A stretch of DNA of 64,000 nt from GWE2-40-63 sp050179685 (GCA_050179685.1 JBFXEW010000027.1:1-64000); one strand, 5' to 3'; positions 1 through 8,447 are shown, counted from the stretch's first letter. Made by a program: numbers and translations. The notes: generated from the sequence alone by a model not told the origin.

Positions 1-28
1 TAAAATCTAATTTTTTACTTTTACTTTT

Positions 29-98
29 CATAAGCTTCTTGTTTATGTTAATGTTTTGTATGTCAATTAAAGTTAACATTTTAACATAGAAGCTTATG
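29..98. repeat. Imperfect inverted repeat (stem-loop)
   Basis: The arms CATAAGCTTCT (29-39) and AGAAGCTTATG (88-98) are perfect complements, and inside them TATGTTAA and TTAACATA also pair. The loop is AT rich. No gene lies in this stretch. It could be a terminator-like structure or the edge of a mobile element; the sequence alone does not decide. Confidence 0.55.
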
Positions 99-117
99 TT
101 TTTATGCAAACATAAGG

Positions 118-429
118 CCTTCGGGTTTGTGGCAATGAACAATTAGCAAACAGCAATGAACAATTAATAGTGAATAATGAATAACTCCGGAGGAGTTAAA
201 GGTCGGTAGAATCACAGGTCCTGCCGAATAAAGCGGTGCAAGCCGCAGGGTGCCATGGAATACCTGTGTGTCATGCACCGCAAAATACGGCAGGTCATAA
301 TTAGACGGCAGCCCACAGCTTGCAGTCTTCAGCCATTAACAATTTGCAATTAACAATTCGCAATGAGTAATGAGTGAAGAGTTGGTAGTTACGCGTTCCG
401 TAATCTATTTTGTCTTTGGTCTTGAGTCT
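118..429. repeat. Structured direct repeat, copy 1
   Basis: This 312-bp stretch is an imperfect direct repeat of 1947-2248. It starts with CCTTCGGG, runs through AT-rich CAATGAACAATTA units, a short hairpin (183-197, arms AACTCC/GGAGTT) and a long hairpin with arms GCGGTGCA (233-240) and TGCACCGC (274-281). Outside these, CCTGCCG (220-226) and CGGCAGG (288-294) also pair, so copy 1 can form a nested cruciform. It ends about 30 bp beyond the 3' end of the minus-strand HEAT-like gene. Together with 1-117 it fills the gene-free left end of the window. Confidence 0.85.
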
Positions 430-462
430 AATATCTAACATCCAGCATCTAAATTCCAAACC

Positions 463-990
463 CTAGCGCAGCACACTTCGATATTTCCGCTGCAACACCT
501 TATAGCGCGAGGCGAATCCAACACTTAGGTAGGGAAGCTGGTCTTCGATAAGCAAAAAAAGTTCGTTTTTTAGTTCGGGATATTTGGGAAGTAACTGAAA
601 AGCCAGGCTCATGCAGTTGGCTTTAACACCCACCGGTTCTTTGGGATCTTCCAGCATAGTCAGGCAGAAATCGAGCACCTTACCCTCTTCGGCTTCGGGC
701 AGGGTGTGCAGACTAAGGACTTTCGACAAGGTACGCCTGGTGCTGCTACTGGGGATGTGTTTTAAGTTGTCGATAAACCGGGGCAATGAATCGTTGAGCC
801 GTCCGGGATTGCGTTCACTCAGTTTTTCGAGTACCCACGAAGCCCGCTCAGCCAGTTTGGGCCGATGCGAAAGCACCAAATCGACCAGAATATCAACTGC
901 CATGGGGTTTGCTTCGGCAAAATGGGTCAGCAAATCGATGTTGCGCCGCGACAGTTCTGCCATCAACTGTAGTTCTATCTTTTGGCGCAC
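463..990 (-). CDS. HEAT-like repeat protein, hypothetical
   Basis: This 175-residue protein is all-helical in appearance, with repeated helix pairs carrying Leu at regular spacing (for example AVDILVDLVLSHRPKLAERA near residue 31). It has no signal peptide and no catalytic motif, so it is probably a cytoplasmic helical scaffold of the HEAT/ARM type. It lies 3 bp downstream of the MarC-type gene on the same strand and is probably co-transcribed with it. The family assignment is from pattern only; the function is unknown. Confidence 0.75.
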   Translation of the reverse strand: MRQKIELQLMAELSRRNIDLLTHFAEANPMAVDILVDLVLSHRPKLAERASWVLEKLSERNPGRLNDSLPRFIDNLKHIPSSSTRRTLSKVLSLHTLPEAEEGKVLDFCLTMLEDPKEPVGVKANCMSLAFQLLPKYPELKNELFLLIEDQLPYLSVGFASRYKVLQRKYRSVLR

Positions 991-993
991 ATC

Positions 994-1593
994 TTATACT
1001 TTGAGTTTGGGCAGGAATTCGGTTATCAGTAAAGCAAAATTACTCATAAACAGCTTAATGGCAATAGCAAGCAGGATGATACCAAAGAATTTCTTGAGTA
1101 TATAGATGCCACCTTTGCCAATAACCCGCTCAATAAGATTGGTCGAGCGCAGCACAAAATATACAAATACCATATTTGCAAACAGGGCAATAATGATGTT
1201 GAGGGTTTGGTATTCGGCCCTAAGCGACAGCAAGGTGGTAAATGAACCGGCACCGGCAATCAGCGGAAATGCAATGGGTACAATGGATGCTCCGCTTGGA
1301 CTGTCGTGTTTAAACAATTCAACACCCAGAATCATTTCCAGGGCAAGGAACAGTAAAACAAACGAACCGGCAATGGCAAACGACGAAATGTCGACGCCAA
1401 AAAGACCCAGCATGGCTTCACCCACAAAAAGAAATACAATTAAAATGACAAACGAAACCGTAGTGGCCTGAATGGCATTGATGTCGCCGCTTTTCTTTTT
1501 CAAATCGAGAATAATGGGGATGGAGCCCAGGATGTCGATTACAGCAAAGAGCACGATAAAGGCAGAGAATATCTCTATAAAACTAAATTCCAT
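994..1593 (-). CDS. MarC/UPF0056 family membrane protein
   Basis: This 199-residue inner-membrane protein has about six hydrophobic helices and the MarC-family layout: an N-terminal helix with Asp and Pro (AVIDILGSIPII), a Gly-rich centre (PLIAGAGS, near residue 110) and a final hydrophobic helix. MarC proteins were once linked to multiple antibiotic resistance, but their role is not settled. I prefer the start at 1593 because a minus-7 element TATATTTG (1616-1609) puts the transcript start near 1603, downstream of an in-frame ATG at 1611. The HEAT-like gene follows by 3 bp. Confidence 0.88.
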   Translation of the reverse strand: MEFSFIEIFSAFIVLFAVIDILGSIPIILDLKKKSGDINAIQATTVSFVILIVFLFVGEAMLGLFGVDISSFAIAGSFVLLFLALEMILGVELFKHDSPSGASIVPIAFPLIAGAGSFTTLLSLRAEYQTLNIIIALFANMVFVYFVLRSTNLIERVIGKGGIYILKKFFGIILLAIAIKLFMSNFALLITEFLPKLKV

Positions 1594-1608
1594 ACGATAA
1601 AATTTTTG

Positions 1609-1616
1609 CAAATATA
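1609..1616 (-). promoter_or_regulatory. Minus-7 promoter element of the MarC gene
   Basis: TATATTTG on the minus strand matches the Bacteroidetes primary-sigma minus-7 consensus TAnnTTTG, about 16 bases before the ATG at 1593. I see no clear TTG at 19-21 bases upstream. Confidence 0.5.
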
Positions 1617-1946
1617 GGCAAATGGTTTGGAAGGATTGAACATTATAAAGAGTTATTACACAGAGTTACCCGGAGTACCCGGGAGTTTCACAGAGAAGAA
1701 AGCCTTACGATGAATAATGAGTAGCAATCTTCTGTAAGTAAACGCTACGAGGGTTCTAAATCCTCGTAGCGTTGAGCCGGGTTTCAGCCTCCGGTCACCA
1801 ATATCCAACCTTTGCTCCACATCGAACATCTGAAATCGAAAATCATTAATCGAAAGATACCGTATTCGCGGTTAAACCCTTTCAGGGTTCTGGGATTGGT
1901 GCGGGATTGCAATCGAAGGTTTCACCTACGGCTATTGTTGTTCAAC
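1617..1946. other. Gene-free stretch with degenerate repeat fragments
   Basis: I see no credible coding region here. It contains a perfect 12-bp inverted repeat (AACGCTACGAGG at 1741-1752, CCTCGTAGCGTT at 1762-1773) and short repeat-like fragments such as CACAGAG and CCCGG/CCCGGG. It looks like accumulated non-coding repeat debris upstream of the MarC gene. Confidence 0.5.
1741..1773. repeat. Perfect 12-bp inverted repeat
   Basis: AACGCTACGAGG and CCTCGTAGCGTT are exact reverse complements around a 9-base loop. No T tract follows on either strand, so it is not an ordinary intrinsic terminator. Confidence 0.65.
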
Positions 1947-2248
1947 CCTTCGGGTTTGTGGCAATGAACAATTAGCAAACAGCAATGAACAATTAATAGT
2001 GAATAATGAATAACCCCGGAGGGGTTAAAGCACGGTAGAATAATAGTAACCTAAAGATAAAGCGGTGCAAGCAGCAACTCGCTATGGAATGCCGGGGCAT
2101 CATGCACCGCAAAATACGGCAGAACATGATCAGGCGGCAGTTTCCAGTCTTCAGCCTTTGAATAATTAACAATGAAGAGTATGGCGTAATGAATGATGTG
2201 TTGGTAGTTACGCGTTCCGTATTCCATTTCGTCTTTGGTCTTGAGTCT
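1947..2248. repeat. Structured direct repeat, copy 2
   Basis: This is the second copy of the repeat at 118-429, in the same orientation. It keeps the short hairpin (2012-2026, arms AACCCC/GGGGTT), in which one base pair has changed on both sides relative to copy 1, and the long-hairpin arms GCGGTGCA (2062-2069) and TGCACCGC (2103-2110). The loop between the arms has diverged, and the outer left arm seen in copy 1 has been lost. It ends 6 bp before the 3' end of the minus-strand gene at 2254, just as copy 1 abuts the 3' end of another minus-strand gene. Confidence 0.85.
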
Positions 2249-2253
2249 TTCGT

Positions 2254-3243
2254 CTACCTTCTACTTTTTTCCCAAACTAAATCGGCATCAAACCAAAACT
2301 GCGATTCCTGGCCTGTTGAAGGACCGGGCACAAACAACCAGGGAGCCAGGGGAATTTTCAGGCTTTTAAAAAGGTCTTTCAGGGCTTTTTCGCTTTCAGC
2401 CGGATGGCAATAACTTACACCGCGCACGCAATGGTTCCAGTCGAAGCCTTTTTCCTTTAAAAATTCACTGAGAAAGTTTATCACTTGTTCCAGGGTATTT
2501 TCACTGGTCGAAAAATTTCCCGACAACATCAGGCTCTTGCTTTCCCAATGGCTTATTACCGTTGTATGAAAGGTCCCGTAGGTATTTTGCTTGGTGCTCT
2601 TTTGAATGCTTATTTCCGGATGCCGGGTTTTCAAAGCCCATAAACTATGAATAATCTCGCCTTTGTATGTAGGGTCGAAGGGAAGAACAGCTATGGGCAG
2701 TGCTGCTTCAGTTTCAGACGGCTTGCCGGGTGAATCTTTTGAACCGGAAAGCCGGGTGGGAATCCAGGCTTTTAACAAATGCGACGATTCGCATCCGGTA
2801 AAAAGCAATCCTTTAACCAGGGATTCGGCTAAAGGGGAACCGGCATTTACCGGTTTGTTGCCTGCGCCAACAATCCCCAGTCGACTGTCGGGTGTTTCGA
2901 TAATCTTACTTACAAACTCGTTGCCGATTATGGTTTTTACCGTTTGTCCACTGATGCAGGTGACACAAAGTGAACATTCGGGTTGCTTTTCGGGCAGGTT
3001 TATCCAGGTTAAAGGCCAGTTTATCTCGCCAAAAGTTTGCATGCAGGCTTTGTTCCAGGGTTTCTGTTCCTTTTCGGGGCCAACCATAAACAACTGAATC
3101 AGGCTGGCTTCCTGGGTATGCATATATTCCGCCAGGGTATCGGCTACTGCTTCAAAATCGCGTACTGTTATCTTTTTAAAGAACAGCTGATGCAGGTCAA
3201 ATCCGGCAAAGGGAAAAGTTTTGATAATAGCTTGAGAGTTCAT
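2254..3243 (-). CDS. Conserved hypothetical protein, possibly Rid/chorismatase-like
   Basis: I do not firmly recognise this 329-residue cytoplasmic protein. It has no signal peptide or membrane helix. The C-terminal third (GFDWNHCVRGVSYCHPAES, near residue 265) recalls the strand pattern of YjgF/RidA-fold proteins, including FkbO/Hyg5-type chorismatases, but no catalytic residue set can be confirmed by eye. It is followed by structured repeat copy 2 and preceded 9 bp upstream by the DUF4421 gene on the same strand, so it may share that transcript. Confidence 0.7.
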   Translation of the reverse strand: MNSQAIIKTFPFAGFDLHQLFFKKITVRDFEAVADTLAEYMHTQEASLIQLFMVGPEKEQKPWNKACMQTFGEINWPLTWINLPEKQPECSLCVTCISGQTVKTIIGNEFVSKIIETPDSRLGIVGAGNKPVNAGSPLAESLVKGLLFTGCESSHLLKAWIPTRLSGSKDSPGKPSETEAALPIAVLPFDPTYKGEIIHSLWALKTRHPEISIQKSTKQNTYGTFHTTVISHWESKSLMLSGNFSTSENTLEQVINFLSEFLKEKGFDWNHCVRGVSYCHPAESEKALKDLFKSLKIPLAPWLFVPGPSTGQESQFWFDADLVWEKSRR

Positions 3244-3252
3244 AATTTGTTT

Positions 3253-4296
3253 TTAAAGTTCGAACGGAAGCCAGGCTGGCAATATGCTTGGGTGTTTGGG
3301 TATGTTAAAACGATAAGCCACCACCAACTGGAATTTTCCGGCATGGTAGTCGATGGAGGTATTTTGCACCGGTGTAGGCGCATTCGAAACCAGGTTGGTA
3401 TAGTTAAATCCGGCATAAAAACGCCGGCTGTTGTACCCAAATCCGGCAGAATTACTCATCACAAAGTTCAGGCGGTTTTCTTTTAAACTTACACCATCGC
3501 TGAGACTCATGCTTGTGGTGCCTGCCGAGAATCCGCCAAGAATCGAGAAATTCACAAAAAAATGCTGTCGCAGCACTAGAGTAAAGGCGTAACCAACCTG
3601 TCCGCCCAGAGTAAACTGTTCTGAAAAAGTAAAATTGGTGTCGTTAAAATACCCGATGGCCAGTAAGTTTGTGGGTATAATGGCCGAATCGGCTTTTACC
3701 TGGTTATACAAGGCAGTGGCTCCGGCAACCAGCGAACCCGCACTTTTTTTCTGCCATTCGTTGTAGATAGAGGGAGCGCGGTTCGAGAAACGGCCTGAGT
3801 TAAAGATGTAATATCCGTTGAACCCAAAATTCCGGGTTTTAATGTCGCTTCGCGGATAAAGTTTTTCTTCGGGCCAGTTACGGATGTGTTTTTCCGGCTC
3901 GTTCAGGTAATAGCCGGAATAGGCACTGGAATAGAATTGCAAAGTTAAGCGGCGCAAAAACAGGTGGGTTTGGAAATCGAAACGCTGACTCCTTTGATAC
4001 AGGGTGTCACCCGGTGCATTGTAACCCAGACTAAAAGTTAGTCCCAGCCATTTGTAATGCATGCCGATGCCCAGCGAGGGTCCCGGATGGGCTTCGTAGT
4101 TCAGTATTTTGTGTAAATCCCCGTCGTTAAGGTTAAAATCGGAATATTTGGTAAACGACAGGAGTTTTAGGGTTAAGGCATCGGGTAACTTGTCGTAATA
4201 GGTACTATCGTAGTAATGTCTGTCCTGAGTGGTGTAAATGCTTTGTGCCGAAAGGCATCCTGCCCATAAAAACCAAACCAGTGCAAGCCAGCGCAT
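3253..4296 (-). CDS. DUF4421 family outer-membrane protein
   Basis: This 347-residue protein starts with a signal peptide (basic MR, hydrophobic LALVWFLWAG, cleavage after LSAQ). The following pattern, LPDALTLKLLSFTKYSDF and then PSLGIGMHYKWLGLTFSLGY, is typical of DUF4421. The rest is alternating aromatic/polar strands, as in an outer-membrane beta-barrel. An ATG at 4335 would overlap tsaB and weaken the signal peptide, so I chose 4296, which leaves 4 bp after tsaB. The location is inferred and the function unknown. Confidence 0.82.
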   Translation of the reverse strand: MRWLALVWFLWAGCLSAQSIYTTQDRHYYDSTYYDKLPDALTLKLLSFTKYSDFNLNDGDLHKILNYEAHPGPSLGIGMHYKWLGLTFSLGYNAPGDTLYQRSQRFDFQTHLFLRRLTLQFYSSAYSGYYLNEPEKHIRNWPEEKLYPRSDIKTRNFGFNGYYIFNSGRFSNRAPSIYNEWQKKSAGSLVAGATALYNQVKADSAIIPTNLLAIGYFNDTNFTFSEQFTLGGQVGYAFTLVLRQHFFVNFSILGGFSAGTTSMSLSDGVSLKENRLNFVMSNSAGFGYNSRRFYAGFNYTNLVSNAPTPVQNTSIDYHAGKFQLVVAYRFNIPKHPSILPAWLPFEL

Positions 4297-4300
4297 TGGT

Positions 4301-4990
4301 TTAAAAAATTTTGCGTTTGGGCAGGGTAGCGACAAAATCTTTCAGGTAAAAAGGTTCAAAATAAGCTACATCTTTAAAGGCTTTTTCCTGAAAAAGCTCT
4401 TCGGCAAGTATAGCGGTATAGCTGGCCGACGGGTAAACGCCCTCGATAAACCGGGCGTTGGGATGAGTGATTAGGTTTCGACATTTGTCGGCACCGTTTC
4501 CAAAAAAGGCTACCGCCTGTTTATTTAAAAACTCGAGGTAGGAATTTTCATCCACAATGTCGGCCTGAGTGGGGCGGATGCAATTAAGCTGCATATCATA
4601 AAAAGCCGCATATACTTCCATGCGTCGGGCATCAATCTGAGGGCAAAGCAAAACATTTGAATCGCTGAGCTGCTCTTTGGCCATTAAAGCCATTGCTTTT
4701 AAGGTATTTACAGCAACAAGAGGTTTGCCGGCAGCATAACAAATGCCTTTGGCCACCGAAACCCCTATGCGTAAGCCGGTATATGAACCCGGACCTTCAC
4801 TTATCGAGATGGCATCGAGTTGTGATGCCTGCAATTGTTGCGCTTCAAATAGTTCGTTAATAAATACGGTGAGTAGGCTTGCATGCGAACGGTCGTCGAA
4901 GCTTTCGCGACGGTCAATAAGTTGCCCATCTTTTGACAAAGACACGGAACACACAGGAGTTGCTGTTTCTATATTTAAAAGTATTGCCAT
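4301..4990 (-). CDS. tsaB: tRNA threonylcarbamoyladenosine biosynthesis protein TsaB
   Basis: TsaB (YeaZ) is the ASKHA-fold partner of TsaD in making t6A at position 37 of ANN-decoding tRNAs. The 229 residues begin with the family pattern MAILLNIETATPVCSVSL and include SEGPGSYTGLRIGVSVAKGI (near residue 65), the most conserved TsaB block. An in-frame ATG at 5011 lies upstream of the transcript start predicted from TAGATTTG (5016-5009), so 4990 is the better start. The DUF4421 gene follows by 4 bp. Confidence 0.93.
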   Translation of the reverse strand: MAILLNIETATPVCSVSLSKDGQLIDRRESFDDRSHASLLTVFINELFEAQQLQASQLDAISISEGPGSYTGLRIGVSVAKGICYAAGKPLVAVNTLKAMALMAKEQLSDSNVLLCPQIDARRMEVYAAFYDMQLNCIRPTQADIVDENSYLEFLNKQAVAFFGNGADKCRNLITHPNARFIEGVYPSASYTAILAEELFQEKAFKDVAYFEPFYLKDFVATLPKRKIF

Positions 4991-5008
4991 ATTTTTTGTA
5001 ATTGGGGG

Positions 5009-5037
5009 CAAATCTACAAAGAAAATTTTTAACTTTG
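5009..5037. promoter_or_regulatory. Divergent minus-7 elements: tsaB (-) and DUF3332 gene (+)
   Basis: TAGATTTG on the minus strand (5016-5009) lies about 19 bases before the tsaB ATG. TAACTTTG on the plus strand (5030-5037) would start a transcript with a leader of about 100 bases before the gene at 5143. Both match TAnnTTTG. Neither has a clear TTG at 19-21 bases upstream. Confidence 0.45.
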
Positions 5038-5142
5038 ATTTGCTCGTTTGTTATGGCATTCGAAACAATTGAAGCCTGTGAATGTTAAAATAGTCAACTC
5101 TGACAAACCAATTTATACGATTTATTAATAAAAACATGCATT

Positions 5143-5664
5143 ATGAAAAAGATGAAGCAAGTATTACTTGGATTGCTGGCAGCTACGGTTTTATTCTCGA
5201 CCAGTGGTTGTTACGGATCCTTTTCAGTAACAAAAAAAGTTTACAAATGGAACGGAAGCGTTTCAGGCGATAAATGGGTACAAAGCATCCTGTTTTTTGG
5301 ATTGGCTGTATTCCAGGTGTATTCATTTACGTTGTTTATCGACGGTGTTGTATTAAATACCGTGGAGTTTTGGACGGGTTCAAACCCACTGGCTATGAAG
5401 CCGGGTGAGTCGGATACACAAATGGTGGTTGCAGGCGATAATGCCTATGAGATTACCGCTACCCAAAACCAATTCCGTATTACCCAGGTTGAAGGACAAA
5501 ATGCCGGAAAAACCGTTGATTTGGTTTATAACACCGACGAAACCGCCTGGTATGCTACCGATGGTGTTGAAACAGTAAAACTGGCTCAGGGAGATATCAA
5601 CAGCCAGCAATGGGTTAAGGTATTTTATCCCGATGGTAAAGTAGAAGAGGTTGCTTTAAACTAA
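5143..5664 (+). CDS. DUF3332 family lipoprotein
   Basis: This 173-residue protein has a lipoprotein signal (MKKMKQVLLGLLAATVLF, then the lipobox STSGC, with Cys near residue 23). It continues with the DUF3332 pattern of conserved Tyr/Trp (SVTKKVYKWNGSVSGDKW) and a short hydrophobic segment FFGLAVFQVYSFTLFIDGVV. A tail of beta-rich sequence follows. It is predicted to be membrane anchored on the periplasmic side. It is monocistronic, with a strong terminator at 5729-5765. The function of the family is unknown. Confidence 0.82.
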   Translation: MKKMKQVLLGLLAATVLFSTSGCYGSFSVTKKVYKWNGSVSGDKWVQSILFFGLAVFQVYSFTLFIDGVVLNTVEFWTGSNPLAMKPGESDTQMVVAGDNAYEITATQNQFRITQVEGQNAGKTVDLVYNTDETAWYATDGVETVKLAQGDINSQQWVKVFYPDGKVEEVALN

Positions 5665-5675
5665 GCGTAGCGTTC

Positions 5676-5694
5676 TCACGAACGAAGTGAGTAA
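5676..5694. repeat. 19-bp sequence also found inside the MITE-like element
   Basis: TCACGAACGAAGTGAGTAA, located just after the stop codon at 5664, is the exact reverse complement of 21227-21245, which is inside the insertion in MITE copy 1. In both places it sits shortly downstream of a plus-strand gene. Confidence 0.6.
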
Positions 5695-5728
5695 CTAAGC
5701 GAATAACTAAAGAATTATTTATGTTTTT

Positions 5729-5765
5729 AAAAGCCCGGTTTTCTTAAAAAGCCCGGGCTTTTTTT
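5729..5765 (+). terminator. Intrinsic terminator after the DUF3332 gene
   Basis: The arms AAAAGCCCGG (5729-5738) and CCGGGCTTTT (5753-5762) pair perfectly and run into a T tract. Confidence 0.88.
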
Positions 5766-5833
5766 ACTGCCTATAGCGCTAAAATGGTTAATATTGTAGG
5801 CGTAATAAATCAGGAAACCATAAAACAGTTGGA

Positions 5834-6736
5834 ATGGAAAAAATAAAGGTTGCCCGTCACAGTGAATTGGAATTATCGGAGTTAATATTGGGTTTTTGGC
5901 GTTTAAAACCCCTTGATGCCAACGAAGTAATTCAATTGATAAATCACGCACTGGGCCTGGGAATAACTTCAATTGATGAAGCAGATATCTACGGAAATTA
6001 TCAGAGCCAGACCTATCTGGGAAGGGCGCTGAAGGAGCAGCCCTCGTTACGCGATAAAATTCAGATTATTTCGAAAGCAGGGATTGTATTGCCCGGTTCC
6101 GGCTTTTCAAAATCGGGAATTGGTTTTTATGATACTACGGAAAAGCACCTGTTGCGCTCGGTCGATCAAAGTTTAAACGATTTACATACCGATTATCTCG
6201 ATTTGCTGTTGATTCATCGACCCGATGTGTTAATGGATCCAAAGGTAATTGATGGAGCTTTTCAAAAGCTAAAACAACAGGGGAAAGTAAAGCATTTTGG
6301 GGTGTCGAATTTTACTCCCTCTCAGTTTGAGCTTTTAAGTTCCCAAATGGAAACGCCCCTGGTAACCAACCAGATTGAATGGTCGGTGTTGCACCACGAG
6401 CCGGTTTACGATGGCAGTTTAGACAGCGCCATTATAAACGGCATACGGCCCATGATATGGTCACCCTTGGGCGGAGGTCAGTTATTTACCGGAAATACAC
6501 CACAGCAAACTACGGTGCGCCAAGTGATGATGGAAATTGCCGAAGAATTGGGAGGTATATCGCTCGATCAACTGGCCCTGGCCTGGATTCTTAAACACCC
6601 GGCAAAAGCACTTCCGGTAATCGGAACCTTGAAACCCGAGCGAATAAGTTCAGCCGCAAAGGCTTTTGAAGTTAAAATGAGTAACGAACAATGGTACCGC
6701 ATATTGATAGCATCGCAGGGCGCACCCATGCCTTAA
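5834..6736 (+). CDS. Aldo/keto reductase family oxidoreductase
   Basis: This 300-residue cytosolic (beta/alpha)8 barrel is probably NADPH dependent. The AKR catalytic residues are visible in context: Asp and Tyr in SIDEADIYGNY (near residue 47), Lys in IISKAGI (near 79) and His in LLLIHRPDV (near 121). Later, KHFGVSNF (near 154) and PLGGGQLF match the barrel. The closest well-known type by eye is the YdhF-like group, but the substrate cannot be deduced. It stands alone and converges on glpK. Confidence 0.92.
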   Translation: MEKIKVARHSELELSELILGFWRLKPLDANEVIQLINHALGLGITSIDEADIYGNYQSQTYLGRALKEQPSLRDKIQIISKAGIVLPGSGFSKSGIGFYDTTEKHLLRSVDQSLNDLHTDYLDLLLIHRPDVLMDPKVIDGAFQKLKQQGKVKHFGVSNFTPSQFELLSSQMETPLVTNQIEWSVLHHEPVYDGSLDSAIINGIRPMIWSPLGGGQLFTGNTPQQTTVRQVMMEIAEELGGISLDQLALAWILKHPAKALPVIGTLKPERISSAAKAFEVKMSNEQWYRILIASQGAPMP

Positions 6737-6775
6737 TATTTTACTTGCGGGAATTAAAAACCGGAACCTAATTAG

Positions 6776-6809
6776 GAAAGCCTTGGCTTAAAAGTTCCTT
6801 TTAAAGGAA
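6776..6809. terminator. Possible bidirectional terminator between converging genes
   Basis: AAGCC/GGCTT and the near-palindrome TTCCTTTTAAAGGAA lie between the ends of the aldo/keto reductase gene and glpK. The T tracts are short, so this is tentative. Confidence 0.35.
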
Positions 6810-8321
6810 TCAGCTGGTTTCAAAAGTGTCTTCCTCCCAGCCTAGGGTGCGTTTGACTGCTTTCTGCCAGCCAGAACAAAGCTTGTCGCGTGTGTCGGCT
6901 TCCATATTCGGTTCAAATTCCCGGTCAATTTTACGGATGCGGGCAATTTCTGATCGGTCTTTCCAGAAACCGCTGGCCAAACCGGCTAAAAATGCAGCTC
7001 CCAGGGCTGTGGTTTCAATGTTTTTTGGGCGGATTACCCGTGCATTGGTAAGGTTACTTTGGAATTGCATCAGGTAATTGTTGGCCGATGCGCCACCATC
7101 CACATTTAACGATTGAATGGGAACTCCGGCATCTTTTTCCATGGCTTTAAGTACGTCGTTGCTTTGGTAGGCTAGCGATTCCAGCGTGGCTTTAACAATG
7201 TGCTTATCGGTGATTCCCAGGGTGAGACCAAATATTCCGCCCCGCGCATTCATATCCCAATAAGGCGCTCCCAGTCCGGTAAATGCCGGAACCACATATA
7301 CGCCCTGCGTATCGGTTAATGCTTCGGCAATTTTTTGGGTCTCGCCGGCATTTTTAACAAGCTTTAATGCGTCGTGTAGCCATTTAATCGCTGCTCCTGC
7401 AATAAAAACACTTCCTTCAAGGGCATATCGGGGCTGGTCGGCTTTTGTTCCGCAGGTAAGGGTGGTCAGTAAGCCATGATCTGAATTAACCTGCTTACTT
7501 CCGGTATTCATCAGAATAAAACATCCGGTACCGTAAGTATTCTTTGCCAGACCGGGTTCAAAGCCGGCCTGGCCGAATAATGCCGACTGCTGGTCGCCGG
7601 CAATTCCGGCAATGGGAATCTCGGCACCAAAAAGTGCAGCCGTGGTAGTACCAATTACTGCACTCGACTCAACCACTTGCGGTAACAGACTGTAAGGAAT
7701 TTGCAATCGCGCCAGCAATTCTTCGTCCCATTCAAGCGATGCAATATTAAAAAGCAAGGTGCGCGATGCATTGGTGTAATCGCTTACGTGAAGTTTGCCT
7801 CCGGTAAGATTCCATATTAGCCAGGTATCGACAGTTCCAAAGAGCAATTCCCCTTTAGCCGCCTTTTCTTTGGCACCGGCCACATGATTTAATATCCAGT
7901 GGATTTTAGTTCCGGAAAAATAACTGTCGATAACCAGACCCGTATTTTTTGCAGCATAAGGTCCCCAGCCTTCCTGAACCAGTTCGTTACAAAAACCGGC
8001 GGTGCGTTTGTCCTGCCAGACAATGGCATTGTAAACCGGTTTACCTGTAAGTTTATCCCAAACCAGTGTGGTTTCCCTTTGGTTGGTGATTCCCAGGGCA
8101 TGTATTTCCCGGGCGTCGATGTGGTTTTTTTTCAAAAGTTTTTGCGTTACCTTAAGCTGGCTTTCCCATATTTCCATAGGATCTTGCTCCACCCAACCGG
8201 GTTGAGGGTAAAACTGCGAAAATTCCTGTTGTTCCACTGCCAGTATATCGCCATCAGCGTTTAAGAGCATGGCCCGTGAACTGCTGGTTCCCTGATCGAG
8301 TGCCAATATATATTTTCCCAT
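6810..8321 (-). CDS. glpK: Glycerol kinase
   Basis: GlpK phosphorylates glycerol to sn-glycerol 3-phosphate with ATP in the cytoplasm. The 503 residues match the usual family length. The start MGKYILALDQGTSSSRAML contains the FGGY N-terminal phosphate-binding loop. GITNQRETTLVWD (near residue 77), GIAGDQQSALFGQ (near 240) and DGGASANNYLMQFQ (near 403) are diagnostic. No glpF or glpD is next to it, which is unlike many glp operons. It is convergent with the upstream reductase gene. Confidence 0.97.
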   Translation of the reverse strand: MGKYILALDQGTSSSRAMLLNADGDILAVEQQEFSQFYPQPGWVEQDPMEIWESQLKVTQKLLKKNHIDAREIHALGITNQRETTLVWDKLTGKPVYNAIVWQDKRTAGFCNELVQEGWGPYAAKNTGLVIDSYFSGTKIHWILNHVAGAKEKAAKGELLFGTVDTWLIWNLTGGKLHVSDYTNASRTLLFNIASLEWDEELLARLQIPYSLLPQVVESSAVIGTTTAALFGAEIPIAGIAGDQQSALFGQAGFEPGLAKNTYGTGCFILMNTGSKQVNSDHGLLTTLTCGTKADQPRYALEGSVFIAGAAIKWLHDALKLVKNAGETQKIAEALTDTQGVYVVPAFTGLGAPYWDMNARGGIFGLTLGITDKHIVKATLESLAYQSNDVLKAMEKDAGVPIQSLNVDGGASANNYLMQFQSNLTNARVIRPKNIETTALGAAFLAGLASGFWKDRSEIARIRKIDREFEPNMEADTRDKLCSGWQKAVKRTLGWEEDTFETS

Positions 8322-8447
8322 AATTAGTTTTATTAGCTTGTCTAAAAGTACAAAAAAGTGGCTGTGTCTGAATCCTTTTTTTTGACCACCAGGATTATCC
8401 TGGGTTACGATAAAAGCAATTAGAATGATTATTTACCTGATAGCTAA

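Noticed and set aside
611..1471. Plus-strand frames opposite the HEAT-like and MarC genes
   Set aside because: They mirror genuine minus-strand genes, and the MarC family match is clear on the minus strand.
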